Shown here piece after piece: positions 30,004-37,258 of a DNA stretch of 64,000 nt. Positions within the stretch are counted from its first letter, which is position 1; every line of letters starts with the position of its first letter. The stretch comes from Massilia terrae (GTDB lineage: Bacteria > Pseudomonadota > Gammaproteobacteria > Burkholderiales > Burkholderiaceae_D). Where the stretch lies: assembly GCF_024753145.1 (NCBI RefSeq), contig NZ_JANUGU010000005.1, positions 124,001 through 188,000 on the forward strand, given 5' to 3'. The translations under genes and the position numbers were made by a program. Below the pieces are notes generated by a model. That model saw only the letters and a program-made list of their open reading frames with translations. It did not search any database and had not been told where the DNA came from.

Positions 30004-32838
30004 ATGATTTCTCCATCGACGCTTGACCCCGCTCAGGAGATCCGCATCGAAGCAGTTCATCGCGGTTTCCTCTATCAGCATCTTTATGCAGCCGCGTGCC
30101 TTCTAAATTCCGGACAGACAGGCGCGATATCGGTTACGGTCGAGCGTGATGAGGATATCGAGCAAGTCACACCGGCAGGGCGGACCTACATCCAGGTTAA
30201 GACGCGGGGCCAGGCAATCATGCCGGCAGACATCAAATCGGCTCTGGAACGTTTTGACGCGTTGCGGCAAGAGCACGCGCAGGGCCGTCGGCCGGGTCGA
30301 GCGACGTTCGTGGTGGTGGTCAACCGTGCTTTGGGACCGACGCTCGCTGATCAAGTCCGGACAGGGCAACTACCAGATGACGTCGAGATCCTTTGGCCAG
30401 GCCGCGTCTGTACGGGCACCCTTGATCAACTTCCACCTGCTTGGTTGGGCATCGAAGAGGCAGTCTCGTGGTGCGTCAATCGAGCCGAGACAGTCCCCCT
30501 CGCTATGCTGGCGCCTGACTCCCTCGTGTGGAAACTGGCTGGACGCGTCCAGGCCGCGGCCGCCGGAGAGGCGCCCCATGCGGATCACACCTTCGTGATC
30601 GCGGATTTGCCGTCGCTGTTCGACCAGATCGTGATTCAATTGCAGGATTTCCCTGCGCCACCGGAGCAGTACCGCCCGCAGGAGAATGAGCCTCAGATCG
30701 ACTCGAATTCACGGGTTCGGATCGTTTCGGGCTTCTCCGGCGCTGGGAAAACCGCTTGGGCTTCTCAGGCGGCCACCTTCAGTAGCCACAACTGCGCGTA
30801 CTTCGACTGTTCGGAGACGCCAGGGGAGGCTCTCGCTCTATCGCTGGTGCGTGAGCTGGCCGCCAAGTTGGCCGGCGCCGGCTCAGATGCGGTGCGCAAG
30901 ATCTTGCTGCCGGGCGCCACTGGCATCGAGTCGCTTCGCCAGTTAGACATCTACCTCAAGAGTGAGGGCCTGTCGCCGATCGTGGTGCTGGACAACGTGC
31001 ATCGTGTTTCTGCTGAAAGCCTTAAGCGCATGGTCGATGTCACGTCAGCCTTGAAGTTTGTGCTCTTGGCGCAGCCGCTGGGGACATTGCCCGAGATCGA
31101 AGCCCGTCTAGGTCTTACGCGAGAACCGCTGAACGGGTGGAGTGTTGACGATGTTGCAGCAGCGGCCGTTGGGTGGGAATGTCGAGGTGATGCAGCCACG
31201 ATGGGCCGTTTGAAGGCACTGACGGCTGGCATGCCCCTGTTCGTTAGGAGCGCGGCCACGATTGCCCGCGAAGACTATGACGGTCGAATCGACCAGATGT
31301 GCGACGCCGTCGACGCATTGACCAACGTGACTCAGACCGCACAAGAAGTCATCCTGGCGAAGGTCTTCGACGCGTTCCCCCTCGCTGCGCAACAAACGAT
31401 CGCCGTGCTGAGCCTGTCCGATATTGGCCTGGTCCCCGCCGAGGTCAAAAAGCTGCTGGAGGAGGCCCTCGGAATGGATGGGAAAGCAGTTGCCGGTGTG
31501 ATCCGGACATTGCGACCTGCAGGTGTCGTGGAGATTTATGGTAACAAGGAAATTCGGCTGCATGACGCCATCCGTATTATCGGAAGCCAGCACCTTTCCA
31601 GCATGCCCAAGGAGATCGCGTCGCGGGCTCGAAATGCCCTCAGGGAACTGATGGTTGAGTCTTTTGAGCGTGACCGTTCCACGGCGCGCTTCTCGCAATA
31701 CACCCGGCTGCTGCTGGCTACTGGGGATGTCAAGACGCTAGTAGCGCTCGTCGGCGAAGAGATGTTTCACGAAATGGGCGTGGCTACAGAAATTTGGCAC
31801 GGGCTGGAGGAGCTGGTCGCCAAAGACGGGGCAGATCCGGAGCAGCAGTACTGGGCTCTGGATGGCCTTGTCTTCTCTGACATGAAGCTCGGACACATGG
31901 ATCGTGTGGCGCCTAGGTTGGAGGCGATGGAGCAATTGGTCAACAGTGGTGAGCTCGGTGAGGACGAAGTTCAGTCCTTTATGATGAAGCGCATGCTCCA
32001 TCTCGCGCATCTAGGTGACGCGACCGGCGTTGAGCGCGCGATTCGCGATTTGGACAGCCAAGTGCTGGACAAGCCTGTGCATCGGCGCGTCTTCCTCTAC
32101 AACGCGGCGGCGGCGCTCTATGGTCTTGGGCGCTACAAAAGCGCGATGAGGGTGGTCGAACAGGTGGTCGACGAGACGTTCGCAGCCCTCGGCATTCGGC
32201 CTAACCAAGTCTTTGGCGTGAAGCAGGGCGAGCTCTGGGCATTGATCAATAAGCCGGGACTTGATCAGGGGGACATCAAGCGACTCGCGGATGCGCTCGA
32301 ACTCAAGGCCATAGTGGCCGGCAAGTTGCACTTGTCCGCGCCTTTCGCGCGACTCCATGCGATGAAGTTTTACGCCCTCACCGGCGCCATCGACTCGCTT
32401 ATACGCGTCGGGCAAGACCTAGCCGACGAGTTCGTCGCACGACATGATTTCGTGGGCGCGCGTGAAGTTCTTGAGCAGCACGTCATCCCAGTGGTAGTGG
32501 GCAACCAGCTCCTGAATAGGCACTTGGATGTTCGCGCGCAGTACGCCGTCGTTCTGGCCTACTGTGGCTTGTACTCAGAGGCCGAAGGCGAGATGGCAAG
32601 GCTTCAGGCTTACGCCGCGGGCTTGGCACCCCAAGCCCGCATGACCCTCGAGAACCAACGCCAGCTGGTTGCGAAAATCAAGGCCAATCCGATACCGCAG
32701 CGGCGCCCTGGAGAGGGGGCTCTGGGAATCCAAAAGAGCAAGCCGATTTCCTCGGGGGTCAAAATCGGCCGCAATGATCCGTGTTCCTGTGGTTCAGGTA
32801 AGAAGTTCAAGAAGTGCGGCTGTGGACTGGCTGGATAG
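30004..32838 (+). CDS. STAND NTPase with N-terminal nuclease-like domain and C-terminal SEC-C motif (Avs-like)
   Basis: A 944-aa protein (numbering from ATG 30004; no clear ribosome site). Residues 8-115 resemble the Cap4/DUF4297-type restriction-nuclease fold: RGFLYQ, then E47, D51 and the Q-V-K triad 64-66. A P-loop NTPase follows, with Walker A GFSGAGKT (243-250) and Walker B IVVLDN (326-331), then a winged-helix region (about 463-530) as in STAND/NB-ARC proteins. Residues 580-900 are helical repeats of TPR character. The end is a SEC-C zinc motif (C927, C929, C938, C940). Nuclease plus STAND plus sensor repeats is the Avs plan, but the protein is shorter than typical Avs proteins. It is divergent from the nitrilase-like gene. 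Confidence 0.8.
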   Translation: MISPSTLDPAQEIRIEAVHRGFLYQHLYAAACLLNSGQTGAISVTVERDEDIEQVTPAGRTYIQVKTRGQAIMPADIKSALERFDALRQEHAQGRRPGRATFVVVVNRALGPTLADQVRTGQLPDDVEILWPGRVCTGTLDQLPPAWLGIEEAVSWCVNRAETVPLAMLAPDSLVWKLAGRVQAAAAGEAPHADHTFVIADLPSLFDQIVIQLQDFPAPPEQYRPQENEPQIDSNSRVRIVSGFSGAGKTAWASQAATFSSHNCAYFDCSETPGEALALSLVRELAAKLAGAGSDAVRKILLPGATGIESLRQLDIYLKSEGLSPIVVLDNVHRVSAESLKRMVDVTSALKFVLLAQPLGTLPEIEARLGLTREPLNGWSVDDVAAAAVGWECRGDAATMGRLKALTAGMPLFVRSAATIAREDYDGRIDQMCDAVDALTNVTQTAQEVILAKVFDAFPLAAQQTIAVLSLSDIGLVPAEVKKLLEEALGMDGKAVAGVIRTLRPAGVVEIYGNKEIRLHDAIRIIGSQHLSSMPKEIASRARNALRELMVESFERDRSTARFSQYTRLLLATGDVKTLVALVGEEMFHEMGVATEIWHGLEELVAKDGADPEQQYWALDGLVFSDMKLGHMDRVAPRLEAMEQLVNSGELGEDEVQSFMMKRMLHLAHLGDATGVERAIRDLDSQVLDKPVHRRVFLYNAAAALYGLGRYKSAMRVVEQVVDETFAALGIRPNQVFGVKQGELWALINKPGLDQGDIKRLADALELKAIVAGKLHLSAPFARLHAMKFYALTGAIDSLIRVGQDLADEFVARHDFVGAREVLEQHVIPVVVGNQLLNRHLDVRAQYAVVLAYCGLYSEAEGEMARLQAYAAGLAPQARMTLENQRQLVAKIKANPIPQRRPGEGALGIQKSKPISSGVKIGRNDPCSCGSGKKFKKCGCGLAG

Positions 32839-33234
32839 TATGAAGTGCGAACGAGTCAGATCACAAACCACCTGATCACAGTATTCTCGATAGCAGACTA
32901 CCCGTTGGCAAACACTCGAACTTCTACTTCGCGTCGAAAGCGGACTGCTGTGCTAGTCTGCTGTCGGGTCGGTAGCAGACGTACACAGCCATCGTCGGAG
33001 AATTTAGATGACGGGCGTTATCATAGACAGACTGATGCCATGGCCCAAGCACTTCTTTCCGAAGATGCGGGGCACTGCCGGCGCTGGAAATCCAGCTGCG
33101 TGATCTCACGGGACGTTGCGTCGTGAGCGACACCACAACCACCTGTGCCCGATTCTGCGCTCTTGGTACGCAGGAAAGCTGTGCGTCTAACCTTAGTGTC
33201 AAATAGCACTCCTCGCAAAGCTGTCTATAAAAAA
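32839..33234. other. Gene-free right part of the mobile element
   Basis: About 400 bp with no convincing coding frame: the short frames here lack ribosome sites and recognisable products. It leads into the right-end repeats. No terminator for the STAND gene was found. Confidence 0.5.
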
Positions 33235-33329
33235 CTGCGAAGTTTTATGAGAAAAAGTACTGCGAGATATCTGAGAAGTGCCTTGGTATGAGCAGGAAGC
33301 TACTGCAGGCTATTGTGAGTTCCTACAGC
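33235..33329 (-). repeat. Right end of the mobile element: tip and three binding-site-like repeats
   Basis: Read inward from the right, the tip GCTGTAG is at 33329-33323. R1 occupies 33319-33303, R2 33275-33260 and R3 33251-33235, each from CTCA to GCAG (for example CTCAGATATCTCGCAG in R2). The first 17 bases from TGTAG match those of the left end at 12 positions without a gap. Confidence 0.7.
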
Positions 33330-33338
33330 GTCGTTCTC

Positions 33339-33550
33339 CTACCAGTTCACGGCGCCGTTGCCGCGCGTGAGCTGGTAGCTGTAGTAGAGGCAGACCGTAT
33401 CGAGCCGCTGCTGCCTTTCCGTCGCCCCCGGGAACGAAAACCTGCGCCGCGAGGTCGAGCCCATGCTGACGGCGTAATCGCTGCCGACGTAAGCCCGGTC
33501 GAAGCGGTTCAGCAGGACCTGGAAGGCGAGGATCTCAAGCGCGCCGCGCC
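33339..33550 (-). pseudogene. Remnant of a gene 3' end, possibly an outer-membrane barrel protein
   Basis: About 70 codons are open on the minus strand up to TAG at 33339. They include NRFDRAYVGSDY and end in LYYSYQLTRG ... AVNW, which recalls the last strands of outer-membrane receptors (NLFD-type motif and terminal aromatic strand). No start or ribosome site is present and the frame upstream belongs to another small gene. It lies 10 bp outside the right tip of the mobile element. The barrel assignment is a guess from pattern only. Confidence 0.35.
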
Positions 33551-33736
33551 TTAACTTTTGTAGGGCCTTTCCTCTGCCCCGGCCACTGCCGGCGCGGTAT
33601 CCGGCGCCGGTTCGCGCCACCAGTCGCGCGCTACCTGCGCCGCCGGTTCGACAGGCGGATCGGCCGGTGCGGCCTGGACCACGCCGGGGGCGGGCGCCAG
33701 CAGCATCGGTCCCAATTTGTTCGGTGACTCCTTCAT
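33551..33736 (-). CDS. Small Pro/Ala-rich hypothetical protein
   Basis: A 61-aa frame with a strong ribosome site (GGGAGG directly before AAATG). The product is rich in Ala and Pro with a single Trp pair, has no membrane segment, and is of low complexity. No family is recognised. It lies just downstream of the GH109-like gene in the same direction, 50 nt from its present stop. It could be an artefact of a degraded region, but the ribosome site supports translation. Confidence 0.4.
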   Translation of the reverse strand: MKESPNKLGPMLLAPAPGVVQAAPADPPVEPAAQVARDWWREPAPDTAPAVAGAEERPYKS

Positions 33737-33786
33737 TTCCCTCCCATGCGACAACGAGCCCAGCCACAGATTGCTTTGGCATTAAT

Positions 33787-35214
33787 TTAACAATTGGGAA
33801 GTCGCACGGGAAGGAAAAGGGGCAGCCTCCTAGTAGCGGTCGTCGAACGCGAACCTCGGCTTGCGCGTGCGCAGGCGCCGTTGGTGAAGTCCGGGAAGTC
33901 CAGCGTCTGGAAGCCCTGGGCCACCGACTGCTCGGACAGCGGCGTGATGGCGCTCCAGGTCACGGCGTCGTAGATGTCGATCGGCATCGGTTCTCCATTC
34001 TTCAGGGCTTCCAGGAAAGCGTGCATCACGAAGAAGTCCATGCCGCCGTGCCCTGCCCCGGCCGCGTCCTCGCCGAAACGGCGCCACAGCGGGTGGTCGT
34101 ACTTGTCCTGCCATTGCTTGAAGTCATCCCACTGTTCCGGCTTGCTCACGCCCTCGACGTAGATCGAATGGTTCACGTCCATCCACAAGCCCTTGGTGCC
34201 CTGGACCCGGAAGCCCAGCGAATACGGGCGCGGCAGCGAGGTGTCGTGCTGCAGCAGGATGGTCTCGCCGTTCGCGCAGGCCAGCGTGGTGGTCACGATG
34301 TCGCCCAGCTTGAACGTTGCCTTGGCGTTGGGATGGTCGGGCGCCTGTTTCACGATGTAGTCGTGCAGGCCGCGTGCCGCGGTGGAAAAGGAATTGATGC
34401 GCGTGAAGCGGTTGCCGCGATTGATATTGGTGGCCATCGCGCACGGTCCGATGCCGTGGCTCGGGTACAGGTCGCCGTCGCGCCGCACCGAATGCTCGGT
34501 GCGCCAGCGCGCTTCCGACCAGCCCTTGGGGCCGAACTCGACGCCGCCGCCGTAGGGGTGGGCCGGGTCGCCGCCATTCAGCTTCACGCCGCGCAAATCA
34601 TGCTGGTAGCCGCCCTGCAGGTGCGCCAGCTCGCCGAACACGCCGGCGCGGACCATGCGCAGCACGGCCAGCACGTCGCGCCGGTAGCAGACATTCTCCA
34701 GCAGCATGTACGGGGTGCCGGTGGACAGCTGGGTGTTCAGGACGTCCCAATGGTCCTGCAGCGTGATTCCGGCAACCACTTCGCACCCCACCGCCACGCC
34801 CGCGCGCATCGCTTCGATCGCCATCGGCGCATGCCATTCCCACGGCGTGGCGATGATCACGCCATCCAGGCCGCCCGCTGCCAGCATCGCACGCCAGCCG
34901 TCCGGGTCCCGGTCGGCGCCGTAAGTGCGCGGGACCGGCTTGCCGGCCTTGGCCACCTTTTCCAGCGCCTTGTCGAGCATGATGGGCTCGACGTCGCACA
35001 GCGCCACGACATCGACATCGTCGCGGCGCAGCAGTTCGCGCAGGTGCACCTGGCCGCGCATGCCGGTGCCGATCATCCCGATGCGAAGGCGCTCGCGCAC
35101 GGCGCCGAAGGCCTGCCCGGCCGCGCCCGTGACCAGTGCGGCGCCGGCCACGCGGGCGCTGCCGACCAGGAAGTCGCGGCGGTTGAATCGATTCGAAAAC
35201 GGTGAAGTTGACAT
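33787..35214 (-). CDS. Gfo/Idh/MocA family oxidoreductase, GH109-like, with C-terminal frameshift
   Basis: A Tat-exported NAD-dependent protein: NRRDFLVGSA with twin Arg near residue 11, then the Rossmann motif IGMIGTGMRGQ and a C-terminal Gfo/Idh fold close to glycoside hydrolase family 109 (alpha-N-acetylgalactosaminidase type), which uses NAD in hydrolysis. The start at 35214 has AGGGAG upstream. The last residues in this frame do not fit. Near 33872 one base seems lost from a TGG codon; in the next frame the expected tail RTRKPRFAFDDRY ends at TAG 33830-33832. So the intact gene would be 33830-35214, and this copy has an altered tail of about 28 residues. It follows the GH35 gene by 8 nt as an operon. 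Confidence 0.82.
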   Translation of the reverse strand: MSTSPFSNRFNRRDFLVGSARVAGAALVTGAAGQAFGAVRERLRIGMIGTGMRGQVHLRELLRRDDVDVVALCDVEPIMLDKALEKVAKAGKPVPRTYGADRDPDGWRAMLAAGGLDGVIIATPWEWHAPMAIEAMRAGVAVGCEVVAGITLQDHWDVLNTQLSTGTPYMLLENVCYRRDVLAVLRMVRAGVFGELAHLQGGYQHDLRGVKLNGGDPAHPYGGGVEFGPKGWSEARWRTEHSVRRDGDLYPSHGIGPCAMATNINRGNRFTRINSFSTAARGLHDYIVKQAPDHPNAKATFKLGDIVTTTLACANGETILLQHDTSLPRPYSLGFRVQGTKGLWMDVNHSIYVEGVSKPEQWDDFKQWQDKYDHPLWRRFGEDAAGAGHGGMDFFVMHAFLEALKNGEPMPIDIYDAVTWSAITPLSEQSVAQGFQTLDFPDFTNGACARASRGSRSTTATRRLPLFLPVRLPNC

Positions 35215-35222
35215 GGTCTCCC

Positions 35223-37088
35223 TTAAGTTTTTGAGTATTTCTCGGTATCGGATTCGCTCACGCCTGCAATCGTGAGTCCCGGCTTTGCATACATGTCGAA
35301 CACGACAATGTGGTTTTCGCCCGCGCGCAGCCACTCGCCCGGGCAATACAGGCGTGTCTGCGGCCCCAGGCTGCTGTGCCGCCCGAGCAATTGCCCGTTC
35401 ACCCACACCAGGCCCAGCCCCCACGCGGACATGTCGAGGAAGGTATCGGCCGGCTTGCTGATCGTGAAGGACGCGCTGTGCAGCAAGCCGTCCTGCCCTG
35501 GCTTCGCGGCGCGTATCTGGCCAAGGTTGGCTGCATCGAGCGGCAGGCCGAAGGCGTCCCAGTTCAGGATCTCGCGTCCCTCAAGCGTTACCTTCCCGAC
35601 GATTCCTTTCCGATCGCTCATGTACTTCCCGTAATTCACCCGCCCGTAAGGGAACACGAGGATATCGAGGCGGCGCGCGGCCGCCGCGGGAGGAAGCGCG
35701 AGCGAATCCGGCATCTTCGCCGCGGCGACACGCGACAGCGAACCGAGCCGCTGGCCGTCGACAAGCACCAGCGCCTCATCATGCAGGCCGTCGATGCGCA
35801 GCTTGCCAGCCTGGTCAGGCGCAAGCGAGCTGCGGTACAGGATCACACCGGTGGTCTGGCCCGACAGCAGCTCCATCGGCTGGGGCCGTTCTGTCGCGAT
35901 CGCGGCGGGCAGCGCGTTCCACACCGAACCGGTGGGCGTGGTCTTGACCGGCTCGAACGACAGCGTCGGCGGCGGTGCGGGAATCGCCGGCAATGGTTTG
36001 CCCAGCGCGTCCTGGATCATCCGGCGCAGGTCATGGTACTGGGCGGTCGGCGCGCCGCGCTCATTGATCGGGGCGCCGTAGTCGTAGCTGGTGATGGACG
36101 GCTCGAAGTTGGAGCCGTCGCCCTTCGCGTTGGCGCCCGCGCTCCATCCGAAATTGGTGCCGCCGTGGATCACGTACAAGTTGAAGGAGACCCGCTCGCG
36201 CATCAGCATGCGCAGGGTGTCGCGGTAGTCGCCCGTGGCGAACTTTTCGCCCCAATGGGTCAGCCAGCCGGGATAGCCCTCGCCCACCCAGACCGGCGCG
36301 CCGCCGGTCACTTTCCGGGCAGCGGCGAAATCGGTGTCGCCGTCCAGCCCCAGGGCCGCGCCCGGCAGATAGGTTTGCGCCTTCTGGATCTGCTGCAGGC
36401 CGTCCGAGATCGAGAACGGACCGGCGATGCCTGCATCCTCCCAGATTTTCCTGATGGCCGGCAGGTAGTTGGCATCGGCGCCGAAGGACGCATACTCGTT
36501 CTCGACCTGGACCATGATGACCGGACCGCCGCGATCGAACATCAAGGGACGGACCAATTGCGCGAGGCGCTCGATGTAGCGGCGCGCGGCTTCCATGTAG
36601 ATCGAATCGTTGGCGTCGCGCAGGCGGACGTCCGGGTGGCGCAGCAGCCAGGCTGGCAGGCCGCCGAGATCCCACTCGGCGCACACATACGGCCCCGGCC
36701 GCAGGTACACGTGCAGGCCTTCCCTGGCGCACAGCTTGATGAAGTGGACGAGGTCCCGGTTGCCGGTTGAGAAGTCGAATTCGCCGGGCCGGACTTCGTG
36801 GTGGTTCCACATCACGTAGATGGCGATCGTATTCATCCCCATCGCCTTGGCCATGCGGATGCGCTGCAGCCAGTGGCTGCGCGGGATGCGCGCGGGATGC
36901 AGTTCGCCGGAGCGGATCTGGTACGGTTTGCCGTCGAGGAGGAATCCTTCCGGCACGGACGGGTCGGCAAACGCGAAACGCTGCCCGCGTCCGCCGGCGG
37001 ACGCCGCAGACGCGGCTGGCAAGCCGATGCCCGCGCCAAGGACCGCGATGCACGCGGCCAGCGCATCGCGTCGAGTTATTGCTTTCAT
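35223..37088 (-). CDS. GH35 beta-galactosidase, secreted
   Basis: A 621-aa glycoside hydrolase family 35 enzyme with a twin-Arg leader (ITRRDAL) and an Ala-rich signal ending near residue 30. The catalytic acid/base is E198 in VENEY and the nucleophile is E270 in VGEGYPGW; GPYVCAEWDLGGLPAWLL is the family mark. C-terminal jelly-roll domains include GLVWVNGQLLGRH. It should release terminal beta-galactose from oligosaccharides in the periplasm. The ATG at 37088 follows GAGGGG; an ATG at 37103 is the alternative. It heads an operon with the GH109-like gene, behind possible operators. Confidence 0.9.
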   Translation of the reverse strand: MKAITRRDALAACIAVLGAGIGLPAASAASAGGRGQRFAFADPSVPEGFLLDGKPYQIRSGELHPARIPRSHWLQRIRMAKAMGMNTIAIYVMWNHHEVRPGEFDFSTGNRDLVHFIKLCAREGLHVYLRPGPYVCAEWDLGGLPAWLLRHPDVRLRDANDSIYMEAARRYIERLAQLVRPLMFDRGGPVIMVQVENEYASFGADANYLPAIRKIWEDAGIAGPFSISDGLQQIQKAQTYLPGAALGLDGDTDFAAARKVTGGAPVWVGEGYPGWLTHWGEKFATGDYRDTLRMLMRERVSFNLYVIHGGTNFGWSAGANAKGDGSNFEPSITSYDYGAPINERGAPTAQYHDLRRMIQDALGKPLPAIPAPPPTLSFEPVKTTPTGSVWNALPAAIATERPQPMELLSGQTTGVILYRSSLAPDQAGKLRIDGLHDEALVLVDGQRLGSLSRVAAAKMPDSLALPPAAAARRLDILVFPYGRVNYGKYMSDRKGIVGKVTLEGREILNWDAFGLPLDAANLGQIRAAKPGQDGLLHSASFTISKPADTFLDMSAWGLGLVWVNGQLLGRHSSLGPQTRLYCPGEWLRAGENHIVVFDMYAKPGLTIAGVSESDTEKYSKT

Positions 37089-37120
37089 TTCCTGTCCCCT
37101 CATTCGGCGATTTCTATATA

Positions 37121-37140
37121 TCGAAACAAAGAAGTTTCGA
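37121..37140. promoter_or_regulatory. Perfect dyad upstream of the GH35 gene, possible operator
   Basis: TCGAAAC and GTTTCGA form 7-bp arms around a 6-base spacer, 32 nt upstream of the GH35 start. A second dyad, TTTCG-N6-CGAAA, lies at 37208-37223. Both fit binding by a dimeric sugar-responsive repressor; no such regulator is encoded nearby. Confidence 0.5.
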
Positions 37141-37258
37141 TTGATCGCCTAATGTAGGAACAAAAGCAGGAACGGTCAATAAAAATGCGCGAAACCCGGC
37201 CAGTATCTTTCGTTTGCACGAAACTACACGTCCGGACCTTTCTCTTTCGCTGGCGGCC

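Larger units (their letters stand above)
27290..33329. mobile_element. Non-autonomous Tn7/Tn5053-like element carrying a putative defence cassette
   Basis: A segment of about 6.04 kb has matching inverted tips, GCTGTAG at 27290-27296 and CTACAGC at 33323-33329. In both ends the first subterminal site starts exactly 9 nt from the T of TGTAG. Each end holds three copies of a 16-17 bp site of the form CTCA-N(6-8)-TTCGCAG, facing inward, which is the pattern of TnsB/TniA-type ends. Inside are three genes, none transposase-like. The DNA is visibly lower in GC than its flanks. No exact target duplication is found: the flanks gtcat and gtcgt agree at four of five bases if the tips start at GCTGTAG. 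Mobility in trans is inferred. Confidence 0.65.

Noticed and set aside
31108-31698. Minus-strand frame within the STAND gene
   Set aside because: It is antisense to the NTPase domain and has no ribosome site or motif.
27283-33332. GCGTC as a 5-bp target duplication of the mobile element
   Set aside because: GCGTC occurs at both sides, but on the left it is four bases away from the tip, so it does not fit a target duplication next to TGT ends.
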